From Saprospiraceae bacterium (GTDB taxonomy: Bacteria > Bacteroidota > Bacteroidia > Chitinophagales > Saprospiraceae), in contig JAIYAV010000051.1 of NCBI GenBank assembly GCA_027488855.1, forward strand, positions 1-50,888: a DNA stretch of 50,888 bases, given 5' to 3'. The translations under genes were made by a program, and so were the position numbers. The notes under the pieces are model-generated. The model was given only the letters and a program-made list of their open reading frames with translations, made no database searches and had not been told where the DNA came from. Below, in pieces: positions 34,724 through 43,900 of this stretch; position 1 is the stretch's first letter, and each line of letters starts with the position of its first letter.

Positions 34724-34736
34724 TCTAAATGAGTTT

Positions 34737-34757
34737 AAATATAACACTGTTATATTT
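34737..34757. promoter_or_regulatory. TetR operator upstream of SDR-SDR-MDR operon
   Basis: A perfect 21-bp palindrome: AAATATAAC, 3 nt (ACT), GTTATATTT. The same arms recur upstream of the TetR gene at 35343-35363. It lies 14 bp before the SDR start and overlaps TATATTTA, a near match to the -7 element on the minus strand. Confidence 0.8.
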
Positions 34758-34771
34758 TTGATTAAAAAAAA

Positions 34772-35317
34772 CTACTTGATGCCTTTTATGAAATCCCGGA
34801 TGATCTCTTCCAGAAGTTTTTCCGCCTCACTCCCTTTTTTGGATAGATTTTGATGCGTCACATCATAAAAGCCGTGTACCAAACTGAACCAATGCAAAAA
34901 ATTGATCATGCTTTTACTGGGGTTTATTTGGTCGATAACCTTGCGAACGGGCTCGGCAGCCTGCGTCAGCTCATTGGGCGAAATACTTTTGCACAGCGCA
35001 TCATTGTGTGTAAACATGAGCTCGTAATACCTGGAGTGTTTCAACGCAAAACGATAGTGGGCTAGGCAAATTTCGACCAACTGCTCTTCTGCGTTTTCCT
35101 TTAATGTAGAAGCCTTCATGTACTCATCCCTGAGCAATCGAAAACCTCTTTTCTGAATTTCTTGAAGGAGCTTATCCTTGTCGCCAAACTCAGAATAAAT
35201 CTTAATGGTGCTGTAACCAATTTCCTTTGAAATCTCCCTCACCGAAGTCTTATTCCAGCCATTTTTGTTGGCGTACTGAATCGTCTTATCAAGAATCTCC
35301 TCGCGGGTAAATTTCAT
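34772..35317 (-). CDS. TetR-family repressor of the SDR-SDR-MDR operon
   Basis: A 181-residue TetR/AcrR protein starting at MKFTREEILD; the preceding in-frame ATG at 35344 lies within the operator. The N-terminal helix-turn-helix is TSVREISKEIGYSTIKIYSEFGDKDKLL. The C-terminal ligand domain (~60-180) is helical, with HYRFALKHSRYYELMF resembling TetR_C_33-type domains. Identical operator arms lie in its own promoter and before the operon downstream, so it very probably represses both. The inducer is unknown; the regulated reductases suggest an aldehyde, quinone or enone. Confidence 0.9.
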   Translation of the reverse strand: MKFTREEILDKTIQYANKNGWNKTSVREISKEIGYSTIKIYSEFGDKDKLLQEIQKRGFRLLRDEYMKASTLKENAEEQLVEICLAHYRFALKHSRYYELMFTHNDALCKSISPNELTQAAEPVRKVIDQINPSKSMINFLHWFSLVHGFYDVTHQNLSKKGSEAEKLLEEIIRDFIKGIK

Positions 35318-35341
35318 TTGGAAAAATTGAGTATTACAGCA

Positions 35342-35372
35342 CAAATATAACAGCGTTATATTTCATAGTCAA
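35342..35372 (-). promoter_or_regulatory. TetR promoter with embedded operator
   Basis: On the minus strand TTG (35372-35370) and TATATTTG (35349-35342) form a -33/-7 promoter with a 20-bp spacer. The palindrome AAATATAAC, 3 nt (AGC), GTTATATTT at 35343-35363 covers the -7 and most of the spacer, so bound repressor would block polymerase. This is direct evidence for autoregulation. Confidence 0.8.
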
Positions 35373-35506
35373 GGTTATTGCGTTTTTTTTCAAAAAAAAC
35401 CTTGCTACGCTCTATTATTTTTCGGAATCTTGCAAAGCCACAGCGTGTTGGGCGTCACTTTTGACGATCACCGAATAGACAGAATAACTTGACAAAAAAC
35501 ATAAAA

Positions 35507-36076
35507 ATGAGCATTTCAAAATCAGACAGACCGGCTCTAATTTTAATTGACATTCAAAAAGGGTTTGACAATGTGGAATATTGGGGCGGACAGAGAAACA
35601 ATCCTGATGCAGAAAATAACGCAGGAGAACTTTTGGCGCTTTGGAGAAAAAATCAACTTCCCATTTTTCACATTCAACATTGTTCTTCAACACCGACATC
35701 TTTACTGAACGAAACCAATGAAGGAAACGAATTTAAAGATGTTGTAAAACCAGTTGGTGAGGAACCAATTATCAAAAAGAATGTGAATAGTGCATTTATT
35801 GGGACAGACCTAAAAGAGCGACTTGATAGCGCAAAAATTTCAAAACTTGTAATTGTAGGTTTGACAACTGACCATTGCGTTTCGACAACTACAAGAATGG
35901 CAGGAAATTTCGGGTTTGACACTTTTCTTGTTTCTGACGCAACTGCTACATTCAACAAAAAAGGACTTGACGGACAGAACTTTTCGGCGGAATTAATTCA
36001 CGAAACTGCTTTAGCAAGTTTGAATGGAGAGTTTGCAACCGTTGTCACAACTGATTTTTTAAAACAAAATATCTAG
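35507..36076 (+). CDS. Isochorismatase-like cysteine hydrolase
   Basis: A 189-residue isochorismatase-family hydrolase read from MSISKSDRPA; an in-frame ATG six codons upstream is also possible. The catalytic triad appears as Asp15 (LILIDIQKGF), a Lys near 90 (IIKKNVNSAF) and Cys124 (TTDHCVSTTTR), the last in the usual cis-peptide context. Members hydrolyse nicotinamide, peptides, maleamate or isochorismate; the substrate here is unknown. Codon use is more A-rich than in the utilisation locus, and the gene stands alone, downstream of a divergent TetR, which suggests separate acquisition. A large palindrome follows it. Confidence 0.88.
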   Translation: MSISKSDRPALILIDIQKGFDNVEYWGGQRNNPDAENNAGELLALWRKNQLPIFHIQHCSSTPTSLLNETNEGNEFKDVVKPVGEEPIIKKNVNSAFIGTDLKERLDSAKISKLVIVGLTTDHCVSTTTRMAGNFGFDTFLVSDATATFNKKGLDGQNFSAELIHETALASLNGEFATVVTTDFLKQNI

Positions 36077-36175
36077 ACAACTACGAGAAGAAAAGCGAAC
36101 GCACAACATCAGTTTGGTAACGCTGGGACGCCCCGAACAACCTTGAACGAAAGTAATAGCCTGTTCCTTAGTAGT

Positions 36176-36291
36176 GGGGCAAAAATAAGTGGTCATTTTT
36201 CCTGAGCCAGAGGATTAGATAAGCCACTTGAAATGAAACGTTTACTTATCTAATCCTCTGGCAAAATGACCACTTATTTTTTTATCGCCCC
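36176..36291. repeat. Palindromic repeat element, copy 2
   Basis: The inner arms GCCAGAGGATTAGATAAG (36206-36223) and CTTATCTAATCCTCTGGC (36245-36262) pair perfectly around a 21-nt loop ending AAATGAAACGTTTA. The outer arms AATAAGTGGTCATTTT and AAAATGACCACTTATT extend the pairing, and GGGGC/GCCCC close it. The element separates the convergent isochorismatase-like and TetR genes and abuts the TetR stop. Copy 1 is at 14613-14715; where the copies differ in the arms, both arms have changed. Confidence 0.85.
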
Positions 36292-36873
36292 TTATTTAAG
36301 AGCTGACAAAGTAACTTTAACTATATCATCAAATACTTTCTTGTCTGCTCCAGACTTTGACGCAACACGAAGACCAGATATGGTATTGAATATAAATCTT
36401 GCCAATGAACGTGGAGTATGGTCATTGGAAAATTGTCCAGCTTCCTGACCCTTTTTGATCAGTCGAAACAATGCATCTTCGACATCTTGCATATTGGCAT
36501 TGACAACTTCAGCAATCTCTAAATTATGTGGTGCCAATTCGACAGATGAATTGACCATAAAACAACCTTTTGAAAACTTCTCTTGAAGAGATTCCGTCAC
36601 AACATATTGAAAAATATCTTTTAAAGTTTTTCCAAAATCATCAGATTTATCAATCATTTCTATCATTGCACCAGCAAATTGTTTGCGGTATTGCAATAAA
36701 GCGTTTTTAAAAAGTTGAAACTTATCTCCATAGGTATCATAAAGACTTGAACGACTTATTCCAAGCTCATCGACTAAATCCTGAGCAGAAGTGCCATTGT
36801 AACCTTTTTCCCAAAACAGATTTACTGCTTTGTTTAATACAACTTCTTCGTCAAATACTTTTGTTCTAGCCAT
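36292..36873 (-). CDS. TetR-family repressor of the adjacent SDR gene
   Basis: A 193-residue TetR protein starting at MARTKVFDEE. The helix-turn-helix is TSAQDLVDELGISRSSLYDTYGDKFQLF. The ligand domain (~70-190) ends GLRVASKSGADKKVFDDIV, typical of TetR_C regulators such as the AcuR/YcnC group. GGAAC...TTCC palindromes in its own promoter and before the upstream SDR gene suggest it represses both. A decayed relative of its C-terminal half lies at 48296-48535. Confidence 0.9.
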   Translation of the reverse strand: MARTKVFDEEVVLNKAVNLFWEKGYNGTSAQDLVDELGISRSSLYDTYGDKFQLFKNALLQYRKQFAGAMIEMIDKSDDFGKTLKDIFQYVVTESLQEKFSKGCFMVNSSVELAPHNLEIAEVVNANMQDVEDALFRLIKKGQEAGQFSNDHTPRSLARFIFNTISGLRVASKSGADKKVFDDIVKVTLSALK

Positions 36874-36907
36874 AATAAAAAACCTTTGTAGAGCAATTAA
36901 CACGCTA

Positions 36908-36939
36908 CAAAGGTAATAATTTTGGAACGAATATTCCAA
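36908..36939 (-). promoter_or_regulatory. TetR promoter with GGAACGAATATTCC operator
   Basis: On the minus strand TTG (36939-36937) and TACCTTTG (36915-36908) form a -33/-7 promoter with a 21-bp spacer. The palindrome TTGGAACGAATATTCCAA at 36922-36939 covers the -33 and half the spacer. The same 14-bp core, differing by one base, occurs twice upstream of the SDR gene. Confidence 0.75.
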
Positions 36940-36955
36940 TAAAATGCAAAAAAAA

Positions 36956-37711
36956 TCAACCAACTACCGTATTGACAAGAATTCCGCCATCTACATTTAG
37001 TTCTGTACCAGTAATGTATGAGGCTTCATCGCTTGCTAAAAACGCAACTGCTTTTGCAACTTCTTCTGGTTGTCCAAAACGGTTCAACAATACTTTCTTG
37101 CTCAATACGTCGCTAAATCCGTCTAATTGCTCTTGACTTAATCCCAGTTTTCCATAAACAGGTGTAACAATTGGCCCTGGCGAAACTGCATTTACCCTGA
37201 TTTTGCGTGGTGCAAGTTCAGCGGCAAGTACCCGGTTAATCGATAACAATGAGGCCTTTGTAGATGCATACACACTGGTGTTTGGCATTCCTACACTGGC
37301 ATTTGCCGACGTGTTAAAAATAATAGAACCACCATCATTTAAAATAGGTAGAAATTTTTGAATGGTAAAAAAAACACCTTTTACATTGATGTTGTACATG
37401 GTATCAAAATGCGCTTCATCAGCAAACTCTAAAGGCATGAATGCTGCTACACCTGCATTTAAAAACAATGCATCAATTTTACCAAACTTGGTTTTCACAT
37501 CCTCAACCAATTTGTCAATCGCACTCAGATTACTTTGGTCAGAAACAAACCCTGTTGCACCCAGTTCTGTAGATACAGTTGATACTGATGCTTCATCTCT
37601 GCCAGTTATGACCACTGTGGCACCTTGTGCAACAAATTCTTTGGCTGTTGCATACCCAATACCGCTATTACCTCCTGTAATTACGGCTACTTTGGTTTTT
37701 AATCTACTCAT
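36956..37711 (-). CDS. SDR-family NAD(P)-dependent oxidoreductase
   Basis: A 251-residue classical SDR starting at MSRLKTKVAV. It has TGGNSGIG, LNAGVA, a catalytic Ser in FNTSANASVG, Tyr-Lys in VYASTKASLL, and a C-terminal YITGTELNVDGG. An Arg (TGRD) after the second strand suggests NADP. The gene stands alone under two operator copies, with the repressor gene directly downstream. The substrate is unknown; regulator-adjacent SDRs of this kind often reduce a toxic carbonyl. Confidence 0.9.
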   Translation of the reverse strand: MSRLKTKVAVITGGNSGIGYATAKEFVAQGATVVITGRDEASVSTVSTELGATGFVSDQSNLSAIDKLVEDVKTKFGKIDALFLNAGVAAFMPLEFADEAHFDTMYNINVKGVFFTIQKFLPILNDGGSIIFNTSANASVGMPNTSVYASTKASLLSINRVLAAELAPRKIRVNAVSPGPIVTPVYGKLGLSQEQLDGFSDVLSKKVLLNRFGQPEEVAKAVAFLASDEASYITGTELNVDGGILVNTVVG

Positions 37712-37739
37712 TTTCTTTTTGTTTAAAATGATCCAAAAT

Positions 37740-37787
37740 GGAATGTTCGTTCCGCAAAGATAAAGATAACGGAACGAACATTCCAAA
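37740..37787 (-). promoter_or_regulatory. SDR promoter flanked by two TetR operators
   Basis: On the minus strand TTTG (37787-37784) and TATCTTTG (37762-37755) give a -33/-7 promoter with 21-bp spacing. GGAACGAACATTCC (37771-37784) abuts the -33 and occupies the spacer. Its inverted twin GGAATGTTCGTTCC (37740-37753) lies just downstream of the -7. The two sites are 31 bp apart, about three helical turns, so two repressor dimers could bind on the same face and lock the promoter. Confidence 0.8.
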
Positions 37788-37869
37788 TAAAAAGAAAAAT
37801 ATTTTTCCCTACATCAGGGGCGATAAAAAAAATGAGCATTCACTTGCTTCTAATCCTAAAGCATCCTAC

Positions 37870-37900
37870 CTTTGGACCATTAAACCAAAACGGTCGAAAA
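37870..37900 (+). promoter_or_regulatory. TetR operator upstream of the efflux regulator
   Basis: This 31-bp stretch aligns without gaps to the palindrome at 38513-38543 with 23 identities, sharing the right arm GGTCGAAAA exactly while the left arm is weaker (TTTGGACC). It ends 10 bp before the TetR ATG at 37911, consistent with weaker autoregulation. Confidence 0.65.
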
Positions 37901-37910
37901 TACAAGTGGA

Positions 37911-38498
37911 ATGAAGCATGATGAAACTCAAGTAGAAGAAATCCTGACCAAAGCACGTGAACTGTTCAAGCGCTATGGACTGAAGAAGACTTCTATGGAT
38001 GAAATCGCCCGTGCTCTAGGCAAGAGCAAGAGTTCCTTGTATTATTACTTTGAAAAAAAGTTGGATATTTTTGAAGAGATCGTACGCCGTGAAATGACTG
38101 AATTCTTGCGATCCACCAGCAATAAATCTATTGAATACCAATCGGTTAAACTGAAATTAAAGGCTTTTTCTGATGCATGGTTCGTCACCATCCGTGAAAA
38201 AGCCGAAATTTACACCATTTTGAGGGAAGAGATTTTTGAAAACATGGAAACGCTCAACAAGCTAAAAAGTGCATTCGAATTGGTGGGCTTTTCTCAAATC
38301 AAAGACATTCTCCATCAAGGGGTTACCACAAAAGAGCTAAAACCACTTACTGAACATCAAATCAATACTTTTTCCAAAATGTTTATCGCCATGTTGTGGT
38401 GGACCAAGTTTCCTATTTTCGCAGGCGAGGGCTTCGAAGATTTTGAAGGACTGGTGCACAACATGATCGATTTTTTGATGGAAGGTATACAGATGTGA
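37911..38498 (+). CDS. TetR-family regulator of the RND efflux operon
   Basis: A 195-residue TetR protein. The helix-turn-helix is TSMDEIARALGKSKSSLYYYFEKKLDIF. The C-terminal helical domain (~75-190) includes EKAEIYTILREEIFENMETLNKL and a Trp-rich segment, IAMLWWTKFPIF, likely near the ligand pocket. It is the first gene before tolC-, MFP- and RND-like genes on the same strand, with operators both before it and between it and tolC. It therefore probably represses the pump until a hydrophobic compound binds. Confidence 0.9.
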   Translation: MKHDETQVEEILTKARELFKRYGLKKTSMDEIARALGKSKSSLYYYFEKKLDIFEEIVRREMTEFLRSTSNKSIEYQSVKLKLKAFSDAWFVTIREKAEIYTILREEIFENMETLNKLKSAFELVGFSQIKDILHQGVTTKELKPLTEHQINTFSKMFIAMLWWTKFPIFAGEGFEDFEGLVHNMIDFLMEGIQM

Positions 38499-38512
38499 TT
38501 TTTTTTGCCCGA

Positions 38513-38543
38513 TTTTCGACCAAAAGACCAATTTGGTCGAAAA
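38513..38543 (+). promoter_or_regulatory. TetR operator upstream of the RND efflux operon
   Basis: TTTTCGACCAAA (38513-38524) and TTTGGTCGAAAA (38532-38543) are perfect 12-bp inverted arms with a 7-bp centre, 31 bp before the TolC-like ATG. This is the strongest of the two sites for the regulator encoded upstream. Confidence 0.78.
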
Positions 38544-38574
38544 TTTATTTTTTCACCATTGTTATCCAATCATT

Positions 38575-39921
38575 ATGCTAAAAGCTACTGCGAGTACACT
38601 GCTTTTGGCCCTGCAACTTATTGTTGTTCAGGCACAAAACCGTGAAAAAAAGCTGCTTGATTTGCCAATGCTGTTGGTATACGGCATGCAGAACAACCTT
38701 AACTTAAAGCAAAGTGTCCGCCAACAGCAGTTGGCAGAAATGGGAACTGCGCAATTAAAAACAAGGTTAAAGCCGCAAATAAATGGCGGCTTACAGTTTA
38801 ATTACTACCCAAACCTCCCTGTTTCATTGTTGCCAGGCAGCAGTTTGGGTGTACCCAATACGGAGTATCTGGCTACAGCACTCAACACTCCATTTCAGTT
38901 AAGTGCCAATGTTGAACTCAATCAACAAGTAGTCAATAAGGAATTGCGGAGCAGCTTGAAAGTAGCAGCAGAACGAAAAAAGCTCACCCTGCTGGCAACG
39001 CGCAAACAGCAAGAGGAGATTGCGGCCCAAATATCCGGACTCTATTATGGTTTATTCGTGCTTAAAAAGCAAATAGCATTGCTGGAAAAGAATGAACAAA
39101 GTCTCGATCAACTGGTGTCTATTTCAAGCCAAGCCGTCCGCACGGGATTGAGTACTAAAACGGATTATGATCAATTGTTGCTCAATCGCCACAAACTTCA
39201 GGCAGCACGCGAAAGCCTAACATCCGGCTTTAGTCAACAGATGCTTGTACTTCGACAATTTGCGCAATTACCCGATAGTTTAGGAATCCTGATTCCAACT
39301 GACTGGCCTACCGATACCATTTTGAACCAGGTGTTGAACCAATCCCAAACAACCACCGATGTACTGATTAATCAACAGGAGACAAAAATACTGTTTGCAG
39401 AATGGGAAAGGATCAAAGCGGGTGCCTCACCGCTGATAATGGCTACTGCTCAAGTAGGCAATCTCAATTATGGCCGCTACCTCGGACAGACCTTCAATGG
39501 AAATTACTCCTACGGCTTTCAACAAGTCGGATTGCGCTTATCATTGCCTATTTACGATGGAAATGCGCGGCATTTGCAAAAGGAGCAGAACCTAATTGAA
39601 CAGGAAATGAAGCGCAAAGACGCCGAAATTATCCAGAATAATACGCAAGTGCAGCGACAAATTGCGCTTGAAAAACTGCGCCTTGCCGATAAGTTGCTGC
39701 AATTGCAGCGCTCGAATCTTTTGCTTGCTCAGAACATTCTAACCAAACAAATGGAAGCCCTGCAAAATGGTTTGAGTCCAATTCGGGAGCTTATACAGGC
39801 AGATACTGCACTGAGAGAGCAAGAATCCGAGTATTTCCAAGCACTCAATACCTACTTCATCGGACTGGTTGAATATCAAAAAGCCAGTGGAATTCTTTTA
39901 TCCAATTTGATCACTCAATAA
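38575..39921 (+). CDS. TolC-family outer-membrane efflux protein
   Basis: A 448-residue TolC/OEP protein starting at MLKATASTLL, which gives a signal peptide (LLLALQLIVVQA-QN); an in-frame TTG 14 codons upstream lies in the operator. The two long repeats contain coiled-coil helices: residues ~150-220 (ISGLYYGLFVLKKQIALLEKNEQSLDQLV in part) and ~350-430 (EKLRLADKLLQLQRSNLLL). The periplasmic tunnel would dock with the RND pump. The MFP gene starts 10 bp later. Confidence 0.9.
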   Translation: MLKATASTLLLALQLIVVQAQNREKKLLDLPMLLVYGMQNNLNLKQSVRQQQLAEMGTAQLKTRLKPQINGGLQFNYYPNLPVSLLPGSSLGVPNTEYLATALNTPFQLSANVELNQQVVNKELRSSLKVAAERKKLTLLATRKQQEEIAAQISGLYYGLFVLKKQIALLEKNEQSLDQLVSISSQAVRTGLSTKTDYDQLLLNRHKLQAARESLTSGFSQQMLVLRQFAQLPDSLGILIPTDWPTDTILNQVLNQSQTTTDVLINQQETKILFAEWERIKAGASPLIMATAQVGNLNYGRYLGQTFNGNYSYGFQQVGLRLSLPIYDGNARHLQKEQNLIEQEMKRKDAEIIQNNTQVQRQIALEKLRLADKLLQLQRSNLLLAQNILTKQMEALQNGLSPIRELIQADTALREQESEYFQALNTYFIGLVEYQKASGILLSNLITQ

Positions 39922-39930
39922 TTTTTAATC

Positions 39931-40977
39931 ATGAAACAGACTACTCTAAATACCATCGTATTGGTTGTCCTGTTGCACACCAGTTGCCAAACTCAGGACG
40001 AACAAGAAACTTCCGCTTCTGCAACTCAGCATGAGCATCCAATCAGTGTATCCATTGATTCGCTGAGCTACCATAACCAGGAATCAGATCTGACCTTAAG
40101 CGGTGATCTAGAAGCTTCACAAACCCTGCATGTCGGTTTTTTAATTCCCGGAAAAGTACTCTCGGTTTTTGCAAAAGAGGGCCAAAAAGTGAGCAAAGGT
40201 CAATTGTTGGCCAGTCTTGATCCTCAAGACCTACAGTACCAGGTGGATTTAAGTAAGGCGAGTTTGTCCCAAACTCAGGATTTATACAAACGTATGCAAG
40301 AAATGCGCAAAACGCAGAACATTGCTGAAAAAGACTTTGTGGACATTGAGACGCGCCTAAACATGGCCAATATTCAATTGCAACAAGCCGAGAAAAGGAT
40401 CCGTGACTCCCATTTGTACGCCAGTATAGCGGGGATTGTTGCCGCAAAAAATATCGAGCCTGGGTCAATCGTAAACCCTGGAGTTCCCGCATACACTATT
40501 GTCGCCACCCAACCCATTCATGCAAAAATTGCAGTACCAGAGTTTCACCTCAAAAATGTACCGCTAAAAAAATCAATGACCATAATGGTTCCCGCATTGG
40601 AAGAACAGGAAAGCGGTCAAGTTGTATTGATTAACCCTTTAGCTGATCCGCTCACCAAAACCTATGCAGCAAAAATTGAACTGGCCAATCGCAGCGGAAA
40701 ATTACTACCAGGGATGAGCGCTACAACCACATTGACCAGCAATACCAATAGGGGGCAGATTTTGCTGATCCACCCCCAAGCAATATTGCACTCCAGCAAT
40801 GGCGATCCATATGTTTTGGTGGTAGATAAACTACGCAAAGTAGCCAACAAACGCAGCATCAAAACGGGTGGATTTATCCGGGATCAAATTGAAGTAACCG
40901 AGGGATTACAGGCTGGCGAATGGATCGTCACTGCCGGAAACCAAAAGATGAAAGACGGCCAATCAATTCTATTTTAA
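39931..40977 (+). CDS. RND efflux periplasmic adaptor (MFP) lipoprotein
   Basis: A 348-residue membrane-fusion protein with a lipoprotein leader (IVLVVLLHTSC, Cys at residue 19). It has the lipoyl-like halves GKVLSVFAKEGQKVSKGQLLASLD and LYASIAGIVAAKNIEPG, an alpha-hairpin between them (~105-155), a beta-barrel and a C-terminal membrane-proximal domain ending GEWIVTAGNQKMKDGQ. It bridges the RND pump and TolC-like channel. Only 10 and 22 bp separate it from its neighbours. Confidence 0.93.
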   Translation: MKQTTLNTIVLVVLLHTSCQTQDEQETSASATQHEHPISVSIDSLSYHNQESDLTLSGDLEASQTLHVGFLIPGKVLSVFAKEGQKVSKGQLLASLDPQDLQYQVDLSKASLSQTQDLYKRMQEMRKTQNIAEKDFVDIETRLNMANIQLQQAEKRIRDSHLYASIAGIVAAKNIEPGSIVNPGVPAYTIVATQPIHAKIAVPEFHLKNVPLKKSMTIMVPALEEQESGQVVLINPLADPLTKTYAAKIELANRSGKLLPGMSATTTLTSNTNRGQILLIHPQAILHSSNGDPYVLVVDKLRKVANKRSIKTGGFIRDQIEVTEGLQAGEWIVTAGNQKMKDGQSILF

Positions 40978-40999
40978 ACTAGCTCAACACAGACCTATC

Positions 41000-43900
41000 A
41001 TGGAACAACATAAACCATCAACCAGCGGGCGTTTTAACCTTATTGCTGCGGCAATGCAATACCGCCAAATTACCCTTAGCATCACCGCAATGCTGCTTTT
41101 AGCCGGAATTTGGGCAATTGCCACAATGCCCCGGATGGAAGACCCCAATATCATCATCCGACAAGGAATCGTGGTGGCGATATATCCTGGGGCTACCGAA
41201 CTAGAAGTAGAACGTGAAATTGCGGAACCCTTGGAGGAATACCTTTTTGGATTCAAAGAGGTGCGCAAGGAAAAAACCTTTTCTACCTCTCAACTGGGTC
41301 AGGTAATCGTCAACGTTCAACTTCAAGACTGGGTTAAGGATAAAGACCGATTTTGGGCTACTTTGCAGCATGGTCTCAATTTATTTGGTCGTCAAAATTT
41401 ACCTTCTGGAGTAATCGGACCAATGGTCAACAGCGAGTTTGGAGAAACAGTAGCACTGATGTTGACGGTTTCGGCAAAAGGCAGCAATTACGTTCAACTC
41501 GATGATTACCTCGATGTACTCGAAGACCACATCAAAGTGTTACCCAAAACCTCACGCATCCGACGTTACGGTGGCCAGGAGGCCTACTATGAAGTCATTG
41601 TCGACAACCTAAAAATGAGGCAATATGGAATTGATGCCTTGCAAGTAGCCCGGATCATTCAAGCTGAAAACAATGTCAACTATACCGGAGAGTTGAAATC
41701 GCAGGTTTTTAATACCCCAATTTTTTCGAATAGTCGTTATCGCGATACCAGCGAATTGCTCAATCAGATTGTATACAGCGATCCCAGTAACAATGTGGTT
41801 CGGCTTCGAGATGTGGCACAAGTTCGACGTGGTTTTGAGGATGAAAAATCCTTCATCAAAGTCAAAGGAGAACGGGCGGTGATGCTGTCGGTTGAAATGC
41901 AACCAGGCAACAACATTGTGGCTTTCGGTAAAGAACTGGAAGCTAAAATTGAAGAAGCGCGTACTGAACTTCCTACTCATGTTGAGGTTCACGTGGTAAA
42001 CAGTCAGCCCAAGGTTGTAGAAGATAAGTTGACAGAATTTGGCAAAGAGTTCATTATTGCCATTCTTTCCGTAATTTTTGTAGTGATTCTTTTATTGCCC
42101 TTTCGCATGGCAGCTATTTCAGCAATAGCCAGCCCGATTTCGGTGATCATTACTTTTGCCGTACTTAACTTGTTGGGATATGAAATTCACCAAGTAACGC
42201 TGGCCGCCCTCATCATTTGCTTGGGCATGGTAGTGGATGATGCTATTGTGGTCGTAGACAATTACATCGAAAAACTAGATCACAATATGGATCGTTGGGA
42301 GGCCGCCTGGAAAAGTGCTTCTGAGCTTTTTATTCCGATCCTAAGCGCCACAGCCACCATCATTTTTTCTTTTTTACCACTTATGTTTACGTTACACGGG
42401 CTTCCCAATGAGTTTGTATCCCATTTGCCTCCTACCATTGCCATTGCACTGGGGTGTTCACTTTTGGTCGCTCTATTTTTAACGCCCTATTTATGCTATC
42501 TATTCATCCATAAAGGATTGAAAAAAGATACCGCAGCGGATGAGCAGCGGAAAACAGTTTCCGTTTTAGATCGAATCCAGCGCGGGTTTGATCAATTGGT
42601 CAATTTATCATTCCGTTTTTGGCCAGTAACCCTAACTTTGGCCTTGGCATCTGTAGGTATGGCAGGCTGGCTGGGCTCCAATATTCCGCCCGAATTTTTA
42701 CCGATTGCCGAACGTGATCAGTTCAACATCGAACTCTACTTGCGCGAAGGATCAGCAGTACAGGAAACCGAACGTGCGGTAGATCAAATCGTAGCTTTGT
42801 TGGAGAAAGATCCCCGTACCCGTGATGTCATTAGTTTTGTGGGCACCAGCTCCCCACGTTTTTATGCCACTTATGCCCCTGAAGTTCCTCGTACCAATTA
42901 TGCTCAAATTTTCATCAACACGACCAGTGCACATGCAACCGAAGAGATGGTCGAAGCCTATTTAGAACGGCTAGATGCGCTGGTGCCAAATGGGAAGGTA
43001 CGCGTGAGGCAATTGAGTTTTCAGGAAGCCCTGGCCCCCTTGGAAATACGGATTACCGGAGAGCGTATTAAGGATTTACAACGAACTGCGGCGGACGTAA
43101 CCCGCATTCTGGAAGCGGCCAAAGGCACCAACTTCATCCGCAATGATTATGGCGATGATTATGTGGCCGCTACCCTGGACATCAACGAAGACTACTGCGC
43201 GCAATTGGGCATTGATCAGAATACATTGTCGCAAACGCTCGGTGCCAGTTTAAACGGATTACCGATATCAACCGTTTGGGAAGGTAAAACACCCCGTAAA
43301 ATAGTCATGCGCCTGCAAAAAGAAGATCGAAACAGCATTGGCTATTTGCAAAACATCTACTTGACTAGCCGCACTGGACAAAAAATTGCACTTGCACAAT
43401 TGGCCCAATTCACTCCAACCTGGCACACTGGTAGCCTCGTCAGGCGCAATGGTTTACGCACGCTTACGGTGCGGAGTGAAGCTCAAAAAGGCATTGTGGC
43501 CGCCTGGGTATTGGCCGAAGCAAAACCCATGCTCGATAAGTTGATTTTGCCCCCTGGGGTAAGCATCAGTTTTGGCGGCGATGACGAATCTACGCTGGAA
43601 AACATGCCAGATTTAGGTAAGGCACTGGGCATAAGTGCATTGCTTATTTTTTTAACCCTGTTGTTTCAATTCCGCAACATTACCAAATCACTCATTGTGT
43701 TGTTCTCTTTCCCCTTGAGTTTGTTTGGGGCAATGTTGGGTTTGTACTTCTCGGGCAATCACGCAGGTTTCACCACTTTTTTAGGCCTCACCAGTTTAAT
43801 AGGCATCGTGGTACGCAATGGCATCATTTTGGTTGATTATGCCGATGCACTCGTGCGCGACTACGGCTACACCCCCAAAGCTGCTGCGATTGCCTCAGCA

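Noticed and set aside
35440-36140. Possible integron attC sites around the isochorismatase-like gene (GTTGGGC core upstream)
   Set aside because: A single core-like heptamer is present, but no paired inverse core or stem matching attC is found downstream, and no integrase is visible.
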